From Candidatus Auribacterota bacterium (lineage in GTDB: Bacteria > Auribacterota > Tritonobacteria > UBA1439), in contig JAPLCX010000029.1 in NCBI GenBank assembly GCA_026392035.1, positions 1-35,185 on the forward strand: 35,185 nt of DNA. The letters run 5' to 3'. The translations under genes and the position numbers were made by a program. The notes under the pieces were generated by a model. It saw only the letters and a program-made list of their open reading frames with translations, was not told the origin of the DNA and did not search any database. Below, one piece after another: positions 8,196-16,652 of the stretch (the first letter of the stretch is position 1; every line of letters starts with the position of its first letter).

Positions 8196-8212
8196 TAAAG
8201 GGGGTGATGGGT

Positions 8213-9784
8213 ATGATCGCGTTCTTGAAAGAACAATTCCTTGCCCTGACCATCCTCGCCGCCGCGGCAGGAGCGTGCGCCGGTTACTTTGCCAGGCGCG
8301 TCATGGCTGACAAGAGGTTCTCGGATGCCGGTGCGCAGGCGAAGAAAATTCTCGATGATGCGGAGAGGGAGGCAAATAACAAGAAGAGGGAAGCGGAGAT
8401 ATACGCGAAGGACGAGCTGCACAAATCGCGCGCCGAGTTTGATCGTGAAACTAAGGACAGGCGCAAAGAGCTGACCGGCCTTGAGGCCCGCGTCGTGCAA
8501 AAAGAGGAGAACCTCGAGCGCAAGGTTGCCCTGCTGGAAAAGAAAGAGCAGACGCTCGCCAGGCTGGAGCGCGAGCGAGAGGCCCACGCGCAGGCCATGG
8601 AACAGAAACAGAAGGAGCTCGACGTCGTCCTGGAGGAGGAGAGGAAGCGGTTGCAGAAAGTGGCGGGGCTGAGCCGCGACGAGGCGAAGCAGCTGCTGCT
8701 CAACAAGCTCGAAGACGAAATCAGGCGCGACGCGGCGGCGATGGCGCGCCGCATCGAGGAGGAGGCAAAGGAAACTGCCGACAAACAGGCGAAGAAGATC
8801 ATCTCACTGGCGATCCAGCGGTCCGCGGCAGACCACGTTTCAGAGATGACCGTAACGAGCGTACCCCTCCCCAACGATGAGATGAAGGGCCGGATCATCG
8901 GACGCGAGGGACGGAACATCCGCGCCATCGAGGCGGCCACCGGGGTTGATGTCATCATTGACGACACGCCGGGCGCGGTGGCGCTCTCCAGCTTCGATCC
9001 GATACGCAAAGAGATCGCCCGGATCACTCTGGAGCGGCTGATCGCGGACGGCCGGATCCACCCCGCGCGGATCGAGGAGATCGTGGAGAAGGTGAAGAAT
9101 GAGATGGAGGACACCATCCGGGAGACCGGCAAGCAGGCCGCGTTTGATCTGGGCATCCACGACCTGCACCCCGAGCTCATCAGGCTGCTCGGACGGCTCA
9201 AGTTCAGGAGCAGTTACGGACAGAACGTGCTCCAGCATTCCAAAGAGGTGGCGCGCGCGATGGGGATCATGGCAGCCGAGCTCCAGCACGATATCAAGCT
9301 CGCCAAGCGTATCGGGATCCTCCATGATATCGGCAAGGCGGTTGACCATGAGGTGGAAGGGGCGCACGCGGTGATCGGGGCTGACATTGCGAAGAAATAC
9401 GGTGAGTCTCCCGAGGTCGTCCACGCGATCGCGGCGCACCACAATGACGTGGAGCCCACTTCGATCTACGCGGTGCTCGCCTCCGCAGGCGATGCGATAT
9501 CCGCGGCCAGGCCTGGGGCGCGGTCAGAAACGCTCGAGGCGTACATCAAGCGGCTGGAGAACCTGGAGAAAATCGCGATGGCGTTTCGGGGCGTCCACCA
9601 CGCCTATGCCATCCAGGCGGGGCGTGAAATCAGGGTCATAGTCGAACCGGATAAGATCGACGACGACCAGGCCGTGCTGACCGCGCGTGATATCACCAAG
9701 AAGATTCAGGATGAGCTTGAGTATCCCGGCCAGGTCAAGGTGGTGGTCGTCAGGGAAACGCGGGCCGTGGAGTACGCCAAATAA
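8213..9784 (+). CDS. rny: Ribonuclease Y
   Basis: 523 residues, standard for RNase Y, the membrane-anchored endonuclease that starts mRNA decay in bacteria lacking RNase E. It has one N-terminal membrane segment (about residues 6-24), a long charged coiled coil (about 30-200, [17 protein letters not shown] onward), a KH domain ([15 protein letters not shown]) and an HD domain ([25 protein letters not shown]) holding the metal site. The open frame extends to a TTG at 8150, but that stretch is repeat. AAGGGGGTGA (8198-8207) sits 8 bases before ATG 8213, which decides the start. Confidence 0.96.
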   Translation: MIAFLKEQFLALTILAAAAGACAGYFARRVMADKRFSDAGAQAKKILDDAEREANNKKREAEIYAKDELHKSRAEFDRETKDRRKELTGLEARVVQKEENLERKVALLEKKEQTLARLEREREAHAQAMEQKQKELDVVLEEERKRLQKVAGLSRDEAKQLLLNKLEDEIRRDAAAMARRIEEEAKETADKQAKKIISLAIQRSAADHVSEMTVTSVPLPNDEMKGRIIGREGRNIRAIEAATGVDVIIDDTPGAVALSSFDPIRKEIARITLERLIADGRIHPARIEEIVEKVKNEMEDTIRETGKQAAFDLGIHDLHPELIRLLGRLKFRSSYGQNVLQHSKEVARAMGIMAAELQHDIKLAKRIGILHDIGKAVDHEVEGAHAVIGADIAKKYGESPEVVHAIAAHHNDVEPTSIYAVLASAGDAISAARPGARSETLEAYIKRLENLEKIAMAFRGVHHAYAIQAGREIRVIVEPDKIDDDQAVLTARDITKKIQDELEYPGQVKVVVVRETRAVEYAK

Positions 9785-9790
9785 AAAAAC

Positions 9791-9873
9791 CAAATGACAA
9801 AATCCAAATGTCAAAACAAATCCAAATGACGAAATTCAAGTACCAATAGAACGGTATTTGTCATTTGTCATTC
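9791..9873. repeat. Inverted-repeat element, AAATGACAAA family, copy 2
   Basis: Same family as 8076-8195. The 64 bases 9791-9854 match the reverse complement of 10700-10763 at 61 positions, so copies 2 and 3 flank the ymdB-type gene in opposite orientation. The right edge lies just before its ribosome site. Short internal arms (CAAATGACAAA against TTTGTCATTTG) also allow a local hairpin. Confidence 0.9.
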
Positions 9874-9887
9874 ATGCAGGAGCACGC

Positions 9888-10679
9888 ATGATTACTATCC
9901 TGATGTGCGGCGATATCGTCGGAAAGCCGGGGAGAACTGCGGTGAGGGAACTGCTCCCCGTCCTGAAAAAACGGTACTCGGTTGACTGTGTCATCGCCAA
10001 CGCAGAGAACGCGGCCGGCGGGTCCGGCCTGACCCCCGACACGGTGAGCGAACTCATTTCCTCCGGAGTCCATGTGCTCACCTCGGGCGACCACATCTGG
10101 AAGAATAGAGCCGTGTACGAGATCATCGGGAGAGAGGAGCGGCTCCTGCGCCCCGCGAACTACCCCGTGGGGGTGCCGGGACGCGGGAGCGTGGTGATCA
10201 CCGTCGGGAGCGGGGTGCGGGTAGGGGTGATCAACCTGCTCGGCCGCATTTTCATGAAGCCGGCTGAATGCCCATTCGCGGTCGCGATGAGGGAGTGTGA
10301 CTCGATTCGAGCGGAGAGCCCCGTCATCATCGTTGATATCCACGCCGAGGCGACATCGGAAAAGATCGCCATGGGGCGTTATCTCGACGGAAAGGTGACC
10401 GCGGTGGCCGGCACGCACACGCACGTGCAGACTGCCGACGAGCAGATTCTCCCCGGCGGGACTGCGTACATCACCGACGTGGGAATGACCGGCCCCACTG
10501 TTTCAATTTTGGGGAGGGAGATCGAGCCGGTGGTCAGGCACTTTCTCACGCAGATGCCCGAGCGATTTGATGTGGCGAGTGAGGGAATCGAGTTCCAGGG
10601 CGTGCTCATACGCGCGGACGAGCATACCGGCAAAGCAGTGGGGATTGAGCGGATACGGGAGAAACTTGAAGACAAATAA
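9888..10679 (+). CDS. YmdB-type metallophosphoesterase (TIGR00282 family)
   Basis: 263 residues. The family hydrolyses cyclic nucleotides such as 2',3'-cAMP in vitro and in Bacillus influences biofilm decisions; there too it lies next to rny. Metal-site motifs are GDIVGKPGR (Asp9), NAENAAGG (Glu40, Asn41), SGDHIWK (Asp68, His69), DIHAEATSEK and GTHTHVQTAD. Position 68 is Asp, where Bacillus YmdB has the metal ligand Asn. GCAGGAG 7 bases before ATG 9888 fixes the start; upstream codons are repeat. The stop TAA also lies in a repeat, and inverted copies of one element bracket the gene. Confidence 0.92.
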   Translation: MITILMCGDIVGKPGRTAVRELLPVLKKRYSVDCVIANAENAAGGSGLTPDTVSELISSGVHVLTSGDHIWKNRAVYEIIGREERLLRPANYPVGVPGRGSVVITVGSGVRVGVINLLGRIFMKPAECPFAVAMRECDSIRAESPVIIVDIHAEATSEKIAMGRYLDGKVTAVAGTHTHVQTADEQILPGGTAYITDVGMTGPTVSILGREIEPVVRHFLTQMPERFDVASEGIEFQGVLIRADEHTGKAVGIERIREKLEDK

Positions 10680-10770
10680 CAAATACCAAATGACAAATGC
10701 CGTTCTATTGGTACTTGAATTTTGTCATTTGGATTTGTTTTGTCATTCGGATTTTGTCATTTGTCATTTT
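10677..10770. repeat. Inverted-repeat element, AAATGACAAA family, copy 3
   Basis: Begins within the final codons of the ymdB-type gene (GACAAATAACAAATACC includes its TAA) and ends 18 bases before the xseA start. The core 10700-10763 is the near-exact reverse complement of copy 2. Its ends carry CAAATGACAAAT and TTGTCATTTGTC, which can pair locally. Confidence 0.9.
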
Positions 10771-10787
10771 TAAGTAGGCGGCGTGCA

Positions 10788-12008
10788 GTGTCTCAGCCAA
10801 CAGGCAAAAAAATCTACAGTGTCAGCGAGCTCACCCGTGAGATCAAGGTGCTCCTGGAGGGGAGATTCCCCGGCGTGTGGGTTGAGGGAGAGATTTCAAA
10901 CATCCGCAAACCGGGCTCGGGCCATATCTACTTCACGCTCAAGGATGAGGGGAGCCAGCTCCAGGCGGTGTTATATCGCTCCCAGCTCATGCGGAACAGA
11001 TTTGATCTGCGGGACGGGCTGCAGGTGATCGCATTCGGCGACGTCTCCGTCTATGCGAGGGGGGGGCGCTACCAGCTCACCGTTGCGGAGATCGAGCCCA
11101 GGGGGCTCGGGGCGCTCCAGCTCGCCTTCGAGCAGCTCAAGCAGCGCCTGGCCCTGGAGGGCCTTTTCGCCCCGGAGAGGAAAAAGCCCATTCCCCTCCT
11201 GCCGGAACGGATAGGGATTGTCACCTCCCCCACGGGCGCTGCCATACGGGATATCCTCACGGTGATACAGCGCCGCTTCGCCAACGTGCGCATTCTCATC
11301 AGCCCGGCGCGCGTGCAGGGGGAAACGGCTGTGGGAGAGATTGCAGGCGCGATTGACGGATTCAACGCGCGCGCCGACGTGGACGTGATCATCGTCACGC
11401 GGGGGGGAGGCTCGCTGGAAGACCTCTGGGCATTCAACGAGGAAGCGGTCGCGCGGGCCATCGCCCGGTCGCGCATCCCGGTGATCTCGGCCGTCGGGCA
11501 CGAGATAGATTACACCATCTCCGATTTTGTCGCCGATCTCCGGGTGCCGACCCCCTCGGCCGCCGCTGAACTGGTGATCGCCCAAAAGTCCGAATTGCAG
11601 GGAAAGATAGAAACGCTCGCCTCGAAACTCTCGTCGGCCATCAGCGAGAGGATCGCATCCCTGCGCAACCGGTGGCGCCTCTGTGAGCAGAGCTACGTGT
11701 TTCAGGCCCCGCGCACCATGGTGCGCCAGCACCAGCAGCTGCTGGACGAACTCGAGAGCAGGCTCCAGCGGTCGTTCCGCCATGCGATCGAGCTCATCCG
11801 GAACCGCCTGGGTGCGGTCGGGGGCAAGCTGGAGAGCCTCAGCCCGCTCGCGGTACTCGCGCGCGGGTACAGCGTGATCATTCGCGAGAAGGACGGTGCC
11901 GTCGTGAGCGCTGCCGGCCAGGTGGCCCGCGGCGATATCGTGCGCGCCCGCCTTCACCGCGGGGGTTTCACCGCCTCGGTGAGGGAAATAGTAGATACCA
12001 CGCCGTAG
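10788..12008 (+). CDS. xseA: Exodeoxyribonuclease VII large subunit
   Basis: 406 residues. Catalytic subunit of ExoVII, which degrades single-stranded DNA from both ends. The N-terminal OB fold starts YSVSELTREIKVLLEGRFPGVWVEGEISN and includes GHIYFTLKD. The catalytic domain has the family signature ERIGIVTSPTGAAIRDIL, the TRGGGS loop with EDLWAFNEE, AVGHEIDYTISD and DLRVPTPSAAAEL. A long coiled-coil stalk follows, then a short beta end (LARGYSVI). The start is GTG 10788 (SQPTGKKIYSV...), preceded by a weak TAGGCGG; the longer open frame reads into repeat copy 3 and is rejected. Confidence 0.95.
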   Translation: MSQPTGKKIYSVSELTREIKVLLEGRFPGVWVEGEISNIRKPGSGHIYFTLKDEGSQLQAVLYRSQLMRNRFDLRDGLQVIAFGDVSVYARGGRYQLTVAEIEPRGLGALQLAFEQLKQRLALEGLFAPERKKPIPLLPERIGIVTSPTGAAIRDILTVIQRRFANVRILISPARVQGETAVGEIAGAIDGFNARADVDVIIVTRGGGSLEDLWAFNEEAVARAIARSRIPVISAVGHEIDYTISDFVADLRVPTPSAAAELVIAQKSELQGKIETLASKLSSAISERIASLRNRWRLCEQSYVFQAPRTMVRQHQQLLDELESRLQRSFRHAIELIRNRLGAVGGKLESLSPLAVLARGYSVIIREKDGAVVSAAGQVARGDIVRARLHRGGFTASVREIVDTTP

Positions 12009-12052
12009 GGTATGCGTTATACTAATCACAACCGACGATGTTCCATAAATGG

Positions 12053-12127
12053 CCACAGATGAGCACGGATAAACACAGATGAACATTGCGGCCGGAAGTT
12101 TAAGGCCACACGTACAAGGAAATGAGG
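12053..12127. repeat. Mixed repeat fragments before xseB
   Basis: Two pieces lie side by side. At 12053-12084 is a single arm of the CCACAGATNNACACRGAT family (hairpin copies at 19230-19304 and 22422-22518) with no obvious partner arm. At 12090-12127 is a GGCC...GGCC mini-palindrome followed by a segment matching 6100-6127. The ACTGTAAACTTTCAACC just beyond (about 12131-12147) resembles 23354-23371 before der. Confidence 0.6.
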
Positions 12128-12161
12128 TCACTGTAAACTTTCAACCGTAGTTGAGGTTCCC

Positions 12162-12497
12162 ATGCCAAAGGATAAGAAATTAAAATTCGAGGACGCGCTC
12201 AAGCGACTGGAAGAGATCGTCGCCCTGATGGAGGATGAACATACTCCGCTGGAAGAAGCGCTCCGGCGCTACGAGGAGGGGATCGGGCTCGCCCGGTTCT
12301 GCGCGCACACGCTGGACGCAGCGGAGAAGAAGATTGAGATCCTGAGCAAGGGGGCTGATGGCAAGATCACTGCCGTACCATTTTCTGGCGCAGATACCGC
12401 TGAAGCCGCTGATGAGCGCCCGGCCCCTCTCCCGAAGCGGCGTTCCCCAGCCCCCCGGGCAGAGGAGCGGGACGGGAAGGAGCAGTTCCTCCTTTAG
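12162..12497 (+). CDS. xseB: Exodeoxyribonuclease VII small subunit
   Basis: 111 residues. The first 70 or so are the ExoVII small-subunit helical hairpin (KFEDALKRLEEIVALMEDEH, PLEEALRRYEEGIGLARFC, LDAAEKKIEIL), which coats the stalk of XseA. The remaining 40 residues form an Ala/Pro/Arg-rich tail beyond the usual 70-80 residue protein; it looks disordered. GAGG about 6 bases upstream supports ATG 12162. The family order would place ispA next, before dxs, but it is missing here. Confidence 0.93.
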   Translation: MPKDKKLKFEDALKRLEEIVALMEDEHTPLEEALRRYEEGIGLARFCAHTLDAAEKKIEILSKGADGKITAVPFSGADTAEAADERPAPLPKRRSPAPRAEERDGKEQFLL

Positions 12498-12587
12498 TCA
12501 GGGGTTTGATAAGTCCCGAAATAGCGGATAACAGGTCAAAACGTTCACCTGATGGGTGGAATGTAATCAGAAGTAATTCTCCCTGTA

Positions 12588-12655
12588 GGAGCTTGATCCT
12601 TCGGCTGAGTTTATACTGAGCGTAGCCGAAGTGCTCAGGACAAGTTTTATCAAGC
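12588..12655. repeat. Hairpin of two nested repeat families upstream of dxs
   Basis: Outer arms GCTTGAT (12591-12597) and ATCAAGC (12649-12655) enclose inner arms CTTCGGCT (12599-12606) and AGCCGAAG (12624-12631), all exact. The outer arm with its flank (GTAGGAGCTTGAT) is the same family as the palindrome before infC. The element occupies the gap where ispA is often found. Confidence 0.8.
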
Positions 12656-12748
12656 CCGTGGAATTCTGCCCCTTCTGGGACTATTAAGAAACGGTGAAAC
12701 TTCAGGTTGGCATTGATTCAAAAATTGATTGGGGAGCCTGTTGCCGCA

Positions 12749-14638
12749 ATGGGACGCTGCCTGGATCTGATTGAATCGCCGGAAGATCTTAAAACCTTGA
12801 GCCTCGCCGAGCTTGAGCCTCTCGCGCAGGAGATCCGTGAGAGGCTCATCAATGTTGTATCGGTCACCGGCGGGCACCTCGCGTCGAGCCTGGGTGCCGT
12901 TGAGCTCGCGATCGCGCTCCACTATGTATTCGATTGCCCCCGCGACAAGATTGTCTGGGATGTGGGCCATCAGGCCTACGCGCACAAGATTCTGACGGGG
13001 AGGAACAGGGCATTCCCGTCATTGCGCGGGTCGGGTGGGCTCGGCGGATTTCCCCGGCGCGCTGAGAGCGACTGCGACTCTTTTGGCGCGGGGCACGCGA
13101 GCACCGCTGTCTCTGCCGCGATGGGCATGGTCGCCGCGCGCGATGCCCGCGGCGGGGACGAGAATATCATCGCCGTCATCGGTGATGGATCGCTCACGGG
13201 GGGGCTCTGCTACGAGGCCTTCAACAACTCTGGGCAGCGGGCGTCGAACCTCATAATCATTCTCAACGACAATGAGATGTCCATATCGCGGAACGTGGGT
13301 GCGATCTCAGCCTACCTGAACAGGATCATCACCTCCCCCGCGTATAACCGGGTGAGGAGCGATATGCAGGCGATTGTGAAGAGCATCCCCGCCATCGGCC
13401 AGCGGATGTTTGAGACGGCGCGCCGGCTCGAGGAGAGCCTGAAAAACCTCGTCGCGCCGGGCATCATTTTTGAGGAGCTGGGATTCCGCTATTTCGGCCC
13501 GATTGACGGCCACGATATCCCGAAGCTGGTCGGGATACTGAATCGTTTGGCGGAGATCGACCAGCCGGTCCTCCTGCACGTCCTCACCCGAAAGGGGAAA
13601 GGGTATGTGCATGCCGAGCAGCACCCTGAATATTTTCATGGGACAAGCCCCTTTGACATCAGCACGGGCAGACCCAAAAAAGAGAGCGCGGGGCCGACCT
13701 ACTCCGAGATATTCGGTAGCGCGCTGGTCGAGCTGGCCCGCAGGGATCCGGCAATCTTTGCCGTTTCCGCCGCAATGTCAGCAGGGACGGGGCTCGACCG
13801 GTTCTCGAAAGAGTTCCCGGACCGCTTCTTTGATGTGGGCATCGCCGAGGAGCACGCGGTAGTATTCGCGGCCGGATTGGCCGCGAGCGCCTGCAAGCCC
13901 GTGGTTGCCATTTACGCAACCTTTCTGCAGCGCGCCTATGATCAGATCGTCCATGATGTCTGCCTGCAGCAGCTCCCCGTGGTGTTTGCCGTCGACCGCG
14001 GGGGTATCGTGGGGGCTGACGGCCCGACGCATTCAGGCCAGTTCGCATTATCGTACCTGAGGCATATCCCGAATCTTGTGCTCATGGAGCCCGCGGATGC
14101 GGGCGAACTGGTGGGGATGCTCAGAGGAGCGCTGGAGTGGGGGAAGCCAGCCGCGATTGTGTACCCCAAGGCCGGCAGCGGCCGCCCTCCAGAGCAGCTT
14201 GCAGGAGAGATCATCACACTTGGCAAGGCGCGTGTGGTGAGCGAGGGTGACGACATCGCGCTCATGGCAATCGGGCCCATGGTGCGGGTTGCGGAGGATG
14301 TGGCGGCGAAGATAGCGGAGGAAGGGATACGCGCCACCGTCATCAATGCGAGGTTTATCAAACCCCTTGATGCCGAGGCGATCGTCGCGGCGACGAACCG
14401 CACCGGCCGCATTGTCACGCTCGAGGAAAACGCGTTGCAGGGGGGCTTCGGGAGTGCGGTGCTCGAACTCATGGCGGAGAAAGGACTCTCGGGGGTTGCT
14501 GCCCTGTGCATTGGTATCGGCGATCGTTACGCGGAGCAGGGGGGGCGGGAAGAAATAGCGGCGGCGCTCGGTCTTGATGCGGATTCGATTGCGCGCAGGG
14601 TCGCCGCATGGTACAAAGGGTTGAGGGCTAAGGGTTGA
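12749..14638 (+). CDS. dxs: 1-deoxy-D-xylulose-5-phosphate synthase
   Basis: 629 residues. The thiamine-diphosphate enzyme joins pyruvate and glyceraldehyde-3-phosphate in the first step of the MEP isoprenoid pathway. Visible are GGHLASSLG, WDVGHQAYAHKILTGR, the TPP/Mg motif GDGSLTGGLCYEAFNN, GPIDGHD, HVLTRKGKGY, and in the pyrimidine domain VGIAEEHAVVFAAGLA with the catalytic Glu, FLQRAYDQIVHD and DRGGIVGADGPTHSG. ATG 12749 gives the usual N-terminus; GGGGAG lies 12 bases away, so TTG 12707 is an alternative. The final codons (KGLRAKG and TGA) fall in a GGGTTGAGGGCTAAGGGTTGAG low-complexity stretch. Confidence 0.96.
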   Translation: MGRCLDLIESPEDLKTLSLAELEPLAQEIRERLINVVSVTGGHLASSLGAVELAIALHYVFDCPRDKIVWDVGHQAYAHKILTGRNRAFPSLRGSGGLGGFPRRAESDCDSFGAGHASTAVSAAMGMVAARDARGGDENIIAVIGDGSLTGGLCYEAFNNSGQRASNLIIILNDNEMSISRNVGAISAYLNRIITSPAYNRVRSDMQAIVKSIPAIGQRMFETARRLEESLKNLVAPGIIFEELGFRYFGPIDGHDIPKLVGILNRLAEIDQPVLLHVLTRKGKGYVHAEQHPEYFHGTSPFDISTGRPKKESAGPTYSEIFGSALVELARRDPAIFAVSAAMSAGTGLDRFSKEFPDRFFDVGIAEEHAVVFAAGLAASACKPVVAIYATFLQRAYDQIVHDVCLQQLPVVFAVDRGGIVGADGPTHSGQFALSYLRHIPNLVLMEPADAGELVGMLRGALEWGKPAAIVYPKAGSGRPPEQLAGEIITLGKARVVSEGDDIALMAIGPMVRVAEDVAAKIAEEGIRATVINARFIKPLDAEAIVAATNRTGRIVTLEENALQGGFGSAVLELMAEKGLSGVAALCIGIGDRYAEQGGREEIAAALGLDADSIARRVAAWYKGLRAKG

Positions 14639-14694
14639 GTGTTGAGAGCGCCATAGGTCGCCACGATAATCGACTGGTTCTGAAAAGCAGATCG

Positions 14695-15471
14695 GTGAAC
14701 AAAGTCAGGCTCGACAGGCTTCTCGTGGAGCGGGGATTCTTCCCCAGCGGGGAAAAGTCCCGCCGTGCGGTCATGGCGGGGGAGATCAGGGTTGACGGCC
14801 GGCTTGAGGATAAACCGGGGAAAGCGGTGAAGTCCAATTGCCTGCTGTCGGTGCTGCGCAGGTATCAGTACGTGGGGAGGGGAGGGGAGAAGCTCGCCGC
14901 AGCCCTGCGAACATTCGGCATCTCTGTGTCCAAGAAGAAATGCCTGGACATAGGAGCTTCAACCGGGGGGTTTACCGACTGCCTGTTGCAGGCGGGCGCC
15001 GCCGCGGTGGTCGCCGTTGATGTCGGCCATGGTCAGCTGGCACAGCGGGTGCGCGAGGATCCCCGCGTCACGCTTCTCGATCGAACAAACGCCCGATATC
15101 TCAAGAGAAGCCATCTGCCATACGAGCCGGAACTGACGACGATCGATGTGTCCTTCATATCGCTCGATAAGATCATCCCTGCAGTGGTGGAGATTATCGG
15201 CCCCGGGGCGGGACTGGTGGCCCTTATCAAACCGCAATTTGAGGCAGGGAGGAAGGACGTGGGGCGCGGGGGCGTGGTCAGAGACGGGCGCGTGCACACA
15301 AGCGTGATCTGGAATGTGTGCGAGATGTGCGAGGCGAACGGCCTGATGGTCCGCGGCCTGATGGAATCCCCGCTCAGGGGCCCCGCGGGGAACAAGGAAT
15401 TTTTTGTCTATGCCGAGAAAACCCAGAACCATACCCGATCGCGCTCGGCGCTCACTATCGTAGGGCAATGA
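14695..15471 (+). CDS. tlyA: TlyA-family rRNA 2'-O-methyltransferase
   Basis: 258 residues. An N-terminal S4 RNA-binding domain (VRLDRLLVERGFFPSGEKSRRAVMAGEIRVDG, about residues 4-65) precedes an FtsJ-like methyltransferase fold with the SAM loop CLDIGASTGGFTDCLL, DVGHGQLA, and DVSFISLDKI, followed by LIKPQFEAGR. Relatives modify 16S and 23S rRNA and, in some cases, act as hemolysins. I chose GTG 14695 because it yields the usual S4 start; the frame is open back to TTG 14635, overlapping dxs. It ends in an ATGA overlap with the NAD kinase gene, so the two are probably coupled. Confidence 0.92.
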   Translation: MNKVRLDRLLVERGFFPSGEKSRRAVMAGEIRVDGRLEDKPGKAVKSNCLLSVLRRYQYVGRGGEKLAAALRTFGISVSKKKCLDIGASTGGFTDCLLQAGAAAVVAVDVGHGQLAQRVREDPRVTLLDRTNARYLKRSHLPYEPELTTIDVSFISLDKIIPAVVEIIGPGAGLVALIKPQFEAGRKDVGRGGVVRDGRVHTSVIWNVCEMCEANGLMVRGLMESPLRGPAGNKEFFVYAEKTQNHTRSRSALTIVGQ

Positions 15472-16337
15472 AAACAATCGCGCTCATGGTCAACACACTT
15501 AAAAAAGACGCGGGCGCCGCGCTCGGCGCACTCGTCCCTTTTTTGAAGGGGAGAGGGGTTGCCGTGATCGCCGATCGAGAAACGGCAGCGCTCATCGGGG
15601 ATGCGAAGATCGGGAGGGAGGCGGAGGACTTGAGGTCCGAGGCTGAACTCCTGGTCGCGGTGGGTGGCGACGGGACGGTGCTCAAGGCCGCGCGGATGCT
15701 CGGAGACGCGCAAGTTCCCCTCGTGGGAATCAACCTTGGCGGGCTCGGCTTTCTCACCGCCACTACGCTCGTCGGCGCCAGGGAGCTTCTGGAAAAGGCC
15801 ATACGTGGCGATTTCAAGGCCGAAGAGAGGCTGCTCCTCAGGGTGGCGGTCAGGAGGAACGGGCGTGAGCGCTTCAGCCATGTGGTGCTCAATGACGCGG
15901 TGATCGCCAGGGGGACGCTGTCGAGGCTGATCGCCCTTGACACGTTTATCGATGACGAGTACCTCGTCACGTACAATTCAGACGGCCTGATTGTATCGAG
16001 CCCCACTGGTTCGACCGCCTATTCCCTCTCGGCCGGCGGGCCCCTTGTATCGCCTGATACAGATGCTATAATTATTGCGCCTATATGCCCTCACATGCTC
16101 ACGAACAGGCCGCTCATTGTTCCGGGCAGGAAGAAGGTGCGGATTGTGGTATCGGCGAGAGCACGGGACAGCACGCTGACCCTCGATGGACAGGTCAGGG
16201 AAATGCTCCAGGGCGGCGATGAGGTTGCTGTCGAGGGATGCGGCGCAAAACTGAGGCTGGTGGTCTCTGTCGAAAAGAGCTACTTCCAGCTTCTCAGGGA
16301 GAAGTTGCACTGGGGAGGCCGCGCGCTCCATGGCTAA
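15468..16337 (+). CDS. nadK: NAD kinase
   Basis: 289 residues. Phosphorylates NAD+ to NADP+. The signature GGDGTVLKAAR (about residues 64-74) supplies the catalytic Asp; the second motif NSDGLIVSSPTGSTAYSLSAGGP and the C-terminal beta domain (RPLIVPGRKKVRIVV, LTLDGQ) are intact. The start codon shares its last bases with the tlyA stop (ATGA), and the stop overlaps the following ferredoxin-subunit gene by 8 bases. tlyA-nadK is a familiar bacterial pair; the link to the oxidoreductase operon is less so. Confidence 0.95.
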   Translation: MKTIALMVNTLKKDAGAALGALVPFLKGRGVAVIADRETAALIGDAKIGREAEDLRSEAELLVAVGGDGTVLKAARMLGDAQVPLVGINLGGLGFLTATTLVGARELLEKAIRGDFKAEERLLLRVAVRRNGRERFSHVVLNDAVIARGTLSRLIALDTFIDDEYLVTYNSDGLIVSSPTGSTAYSLSAGGPLVSPDTDAIIIAPICPHMLTNRPLIVPGRKKVRIVVSARARDSTLTLDGQVREMLQGGDEVAVEGCGAKLRLVVSVEKSYFQLLREKLHWGGRALHG

Positions 16338-16533
16338 GGTCACTATAGAAGCGCAGCGATGCAAGGGCTGCGGGCTCTGTGTCGAGGCATGCCCGCAGGG
16401 CGTCATTGTGATGTCAAAATCCCTTAACGACAAGGGCGTGCATTTCGCCCAGGCCGCGCGCCTTGAGGACTGCACGGGGTGCGCGCTCTGCGCCGTTATG
16501 TGTCCAGAGGCGCTCATCGAGGTGGAGAAGTAA
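16330..16533 (+). CDS. 2-oxoacid:ferredoxin oxidoreductase, 4Fe-4S (delta) subunit
   Basis: 67 residues with two four-cysteine clusters, C11-x2-C14-x2-C17-x3-C21 and C48-x2-C51-x2-C54-x3-C58, each followed by Pro, the standard 2[4Fe-4S] ferredoxin pattern. As the first gene of a four-subunit oxidoreductase it should relay electrons from the TPP site to free ferredoxin. It overlaps nadK by 8 bases, so its translation may be coupled to NAD kinase. A repeat element follows directly after its stop. Confidence 0.92.
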   Translation: MAKVTIEAQRCKGCGLCVEACPQGVIVMSKSLNDKGVHFAQAARLEDCTGCALCAVMCPEALIEVEK

Positions 16534-16535
16534 AG

Positions 16536-16643
16536 AAAGTTAAAAGTCAAAACGCAAAAGGCAAAAGTACGGTGCAAAGCTAAAATGTTTTTAACTTTTG
16601 AGTTTTGACATGTGGTTTTGACTTTTTACTTTTGATTTTTGCC
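16536..16643. repeat. Inverted-repeat element, AAAAGTCAAAAC family
   Basis: The left arm (16536-16567: AAAGTTAAAAGTCAAAACG and following) is complementary to the right arm (16588-16643: TTTTTAACTTTTGAG, GTTTTGAC, TTTTTGCC). It fills the gap between the ferredoxin and alpha-subunit genes, ending 9 bases before the latter's ATG, which has no visible Shine-Dalgarno sequence. Confidence 0.85.
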
Positions 16644-16652
16644 TTATCATTC

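Noticed and set aside
8150-8212. Extended N-terminus of RNase Y from TTG 8150
   Set aside because: The extra codons are repeat sequence, and an ideal ribosome site points to ATG 8213.
8076-10770. CRISPR-like array of AAATGACAAA units
   Set aside because: Units are irregular, arms are inverted rather than direct, spacing is not constant, and no cas genes are present.
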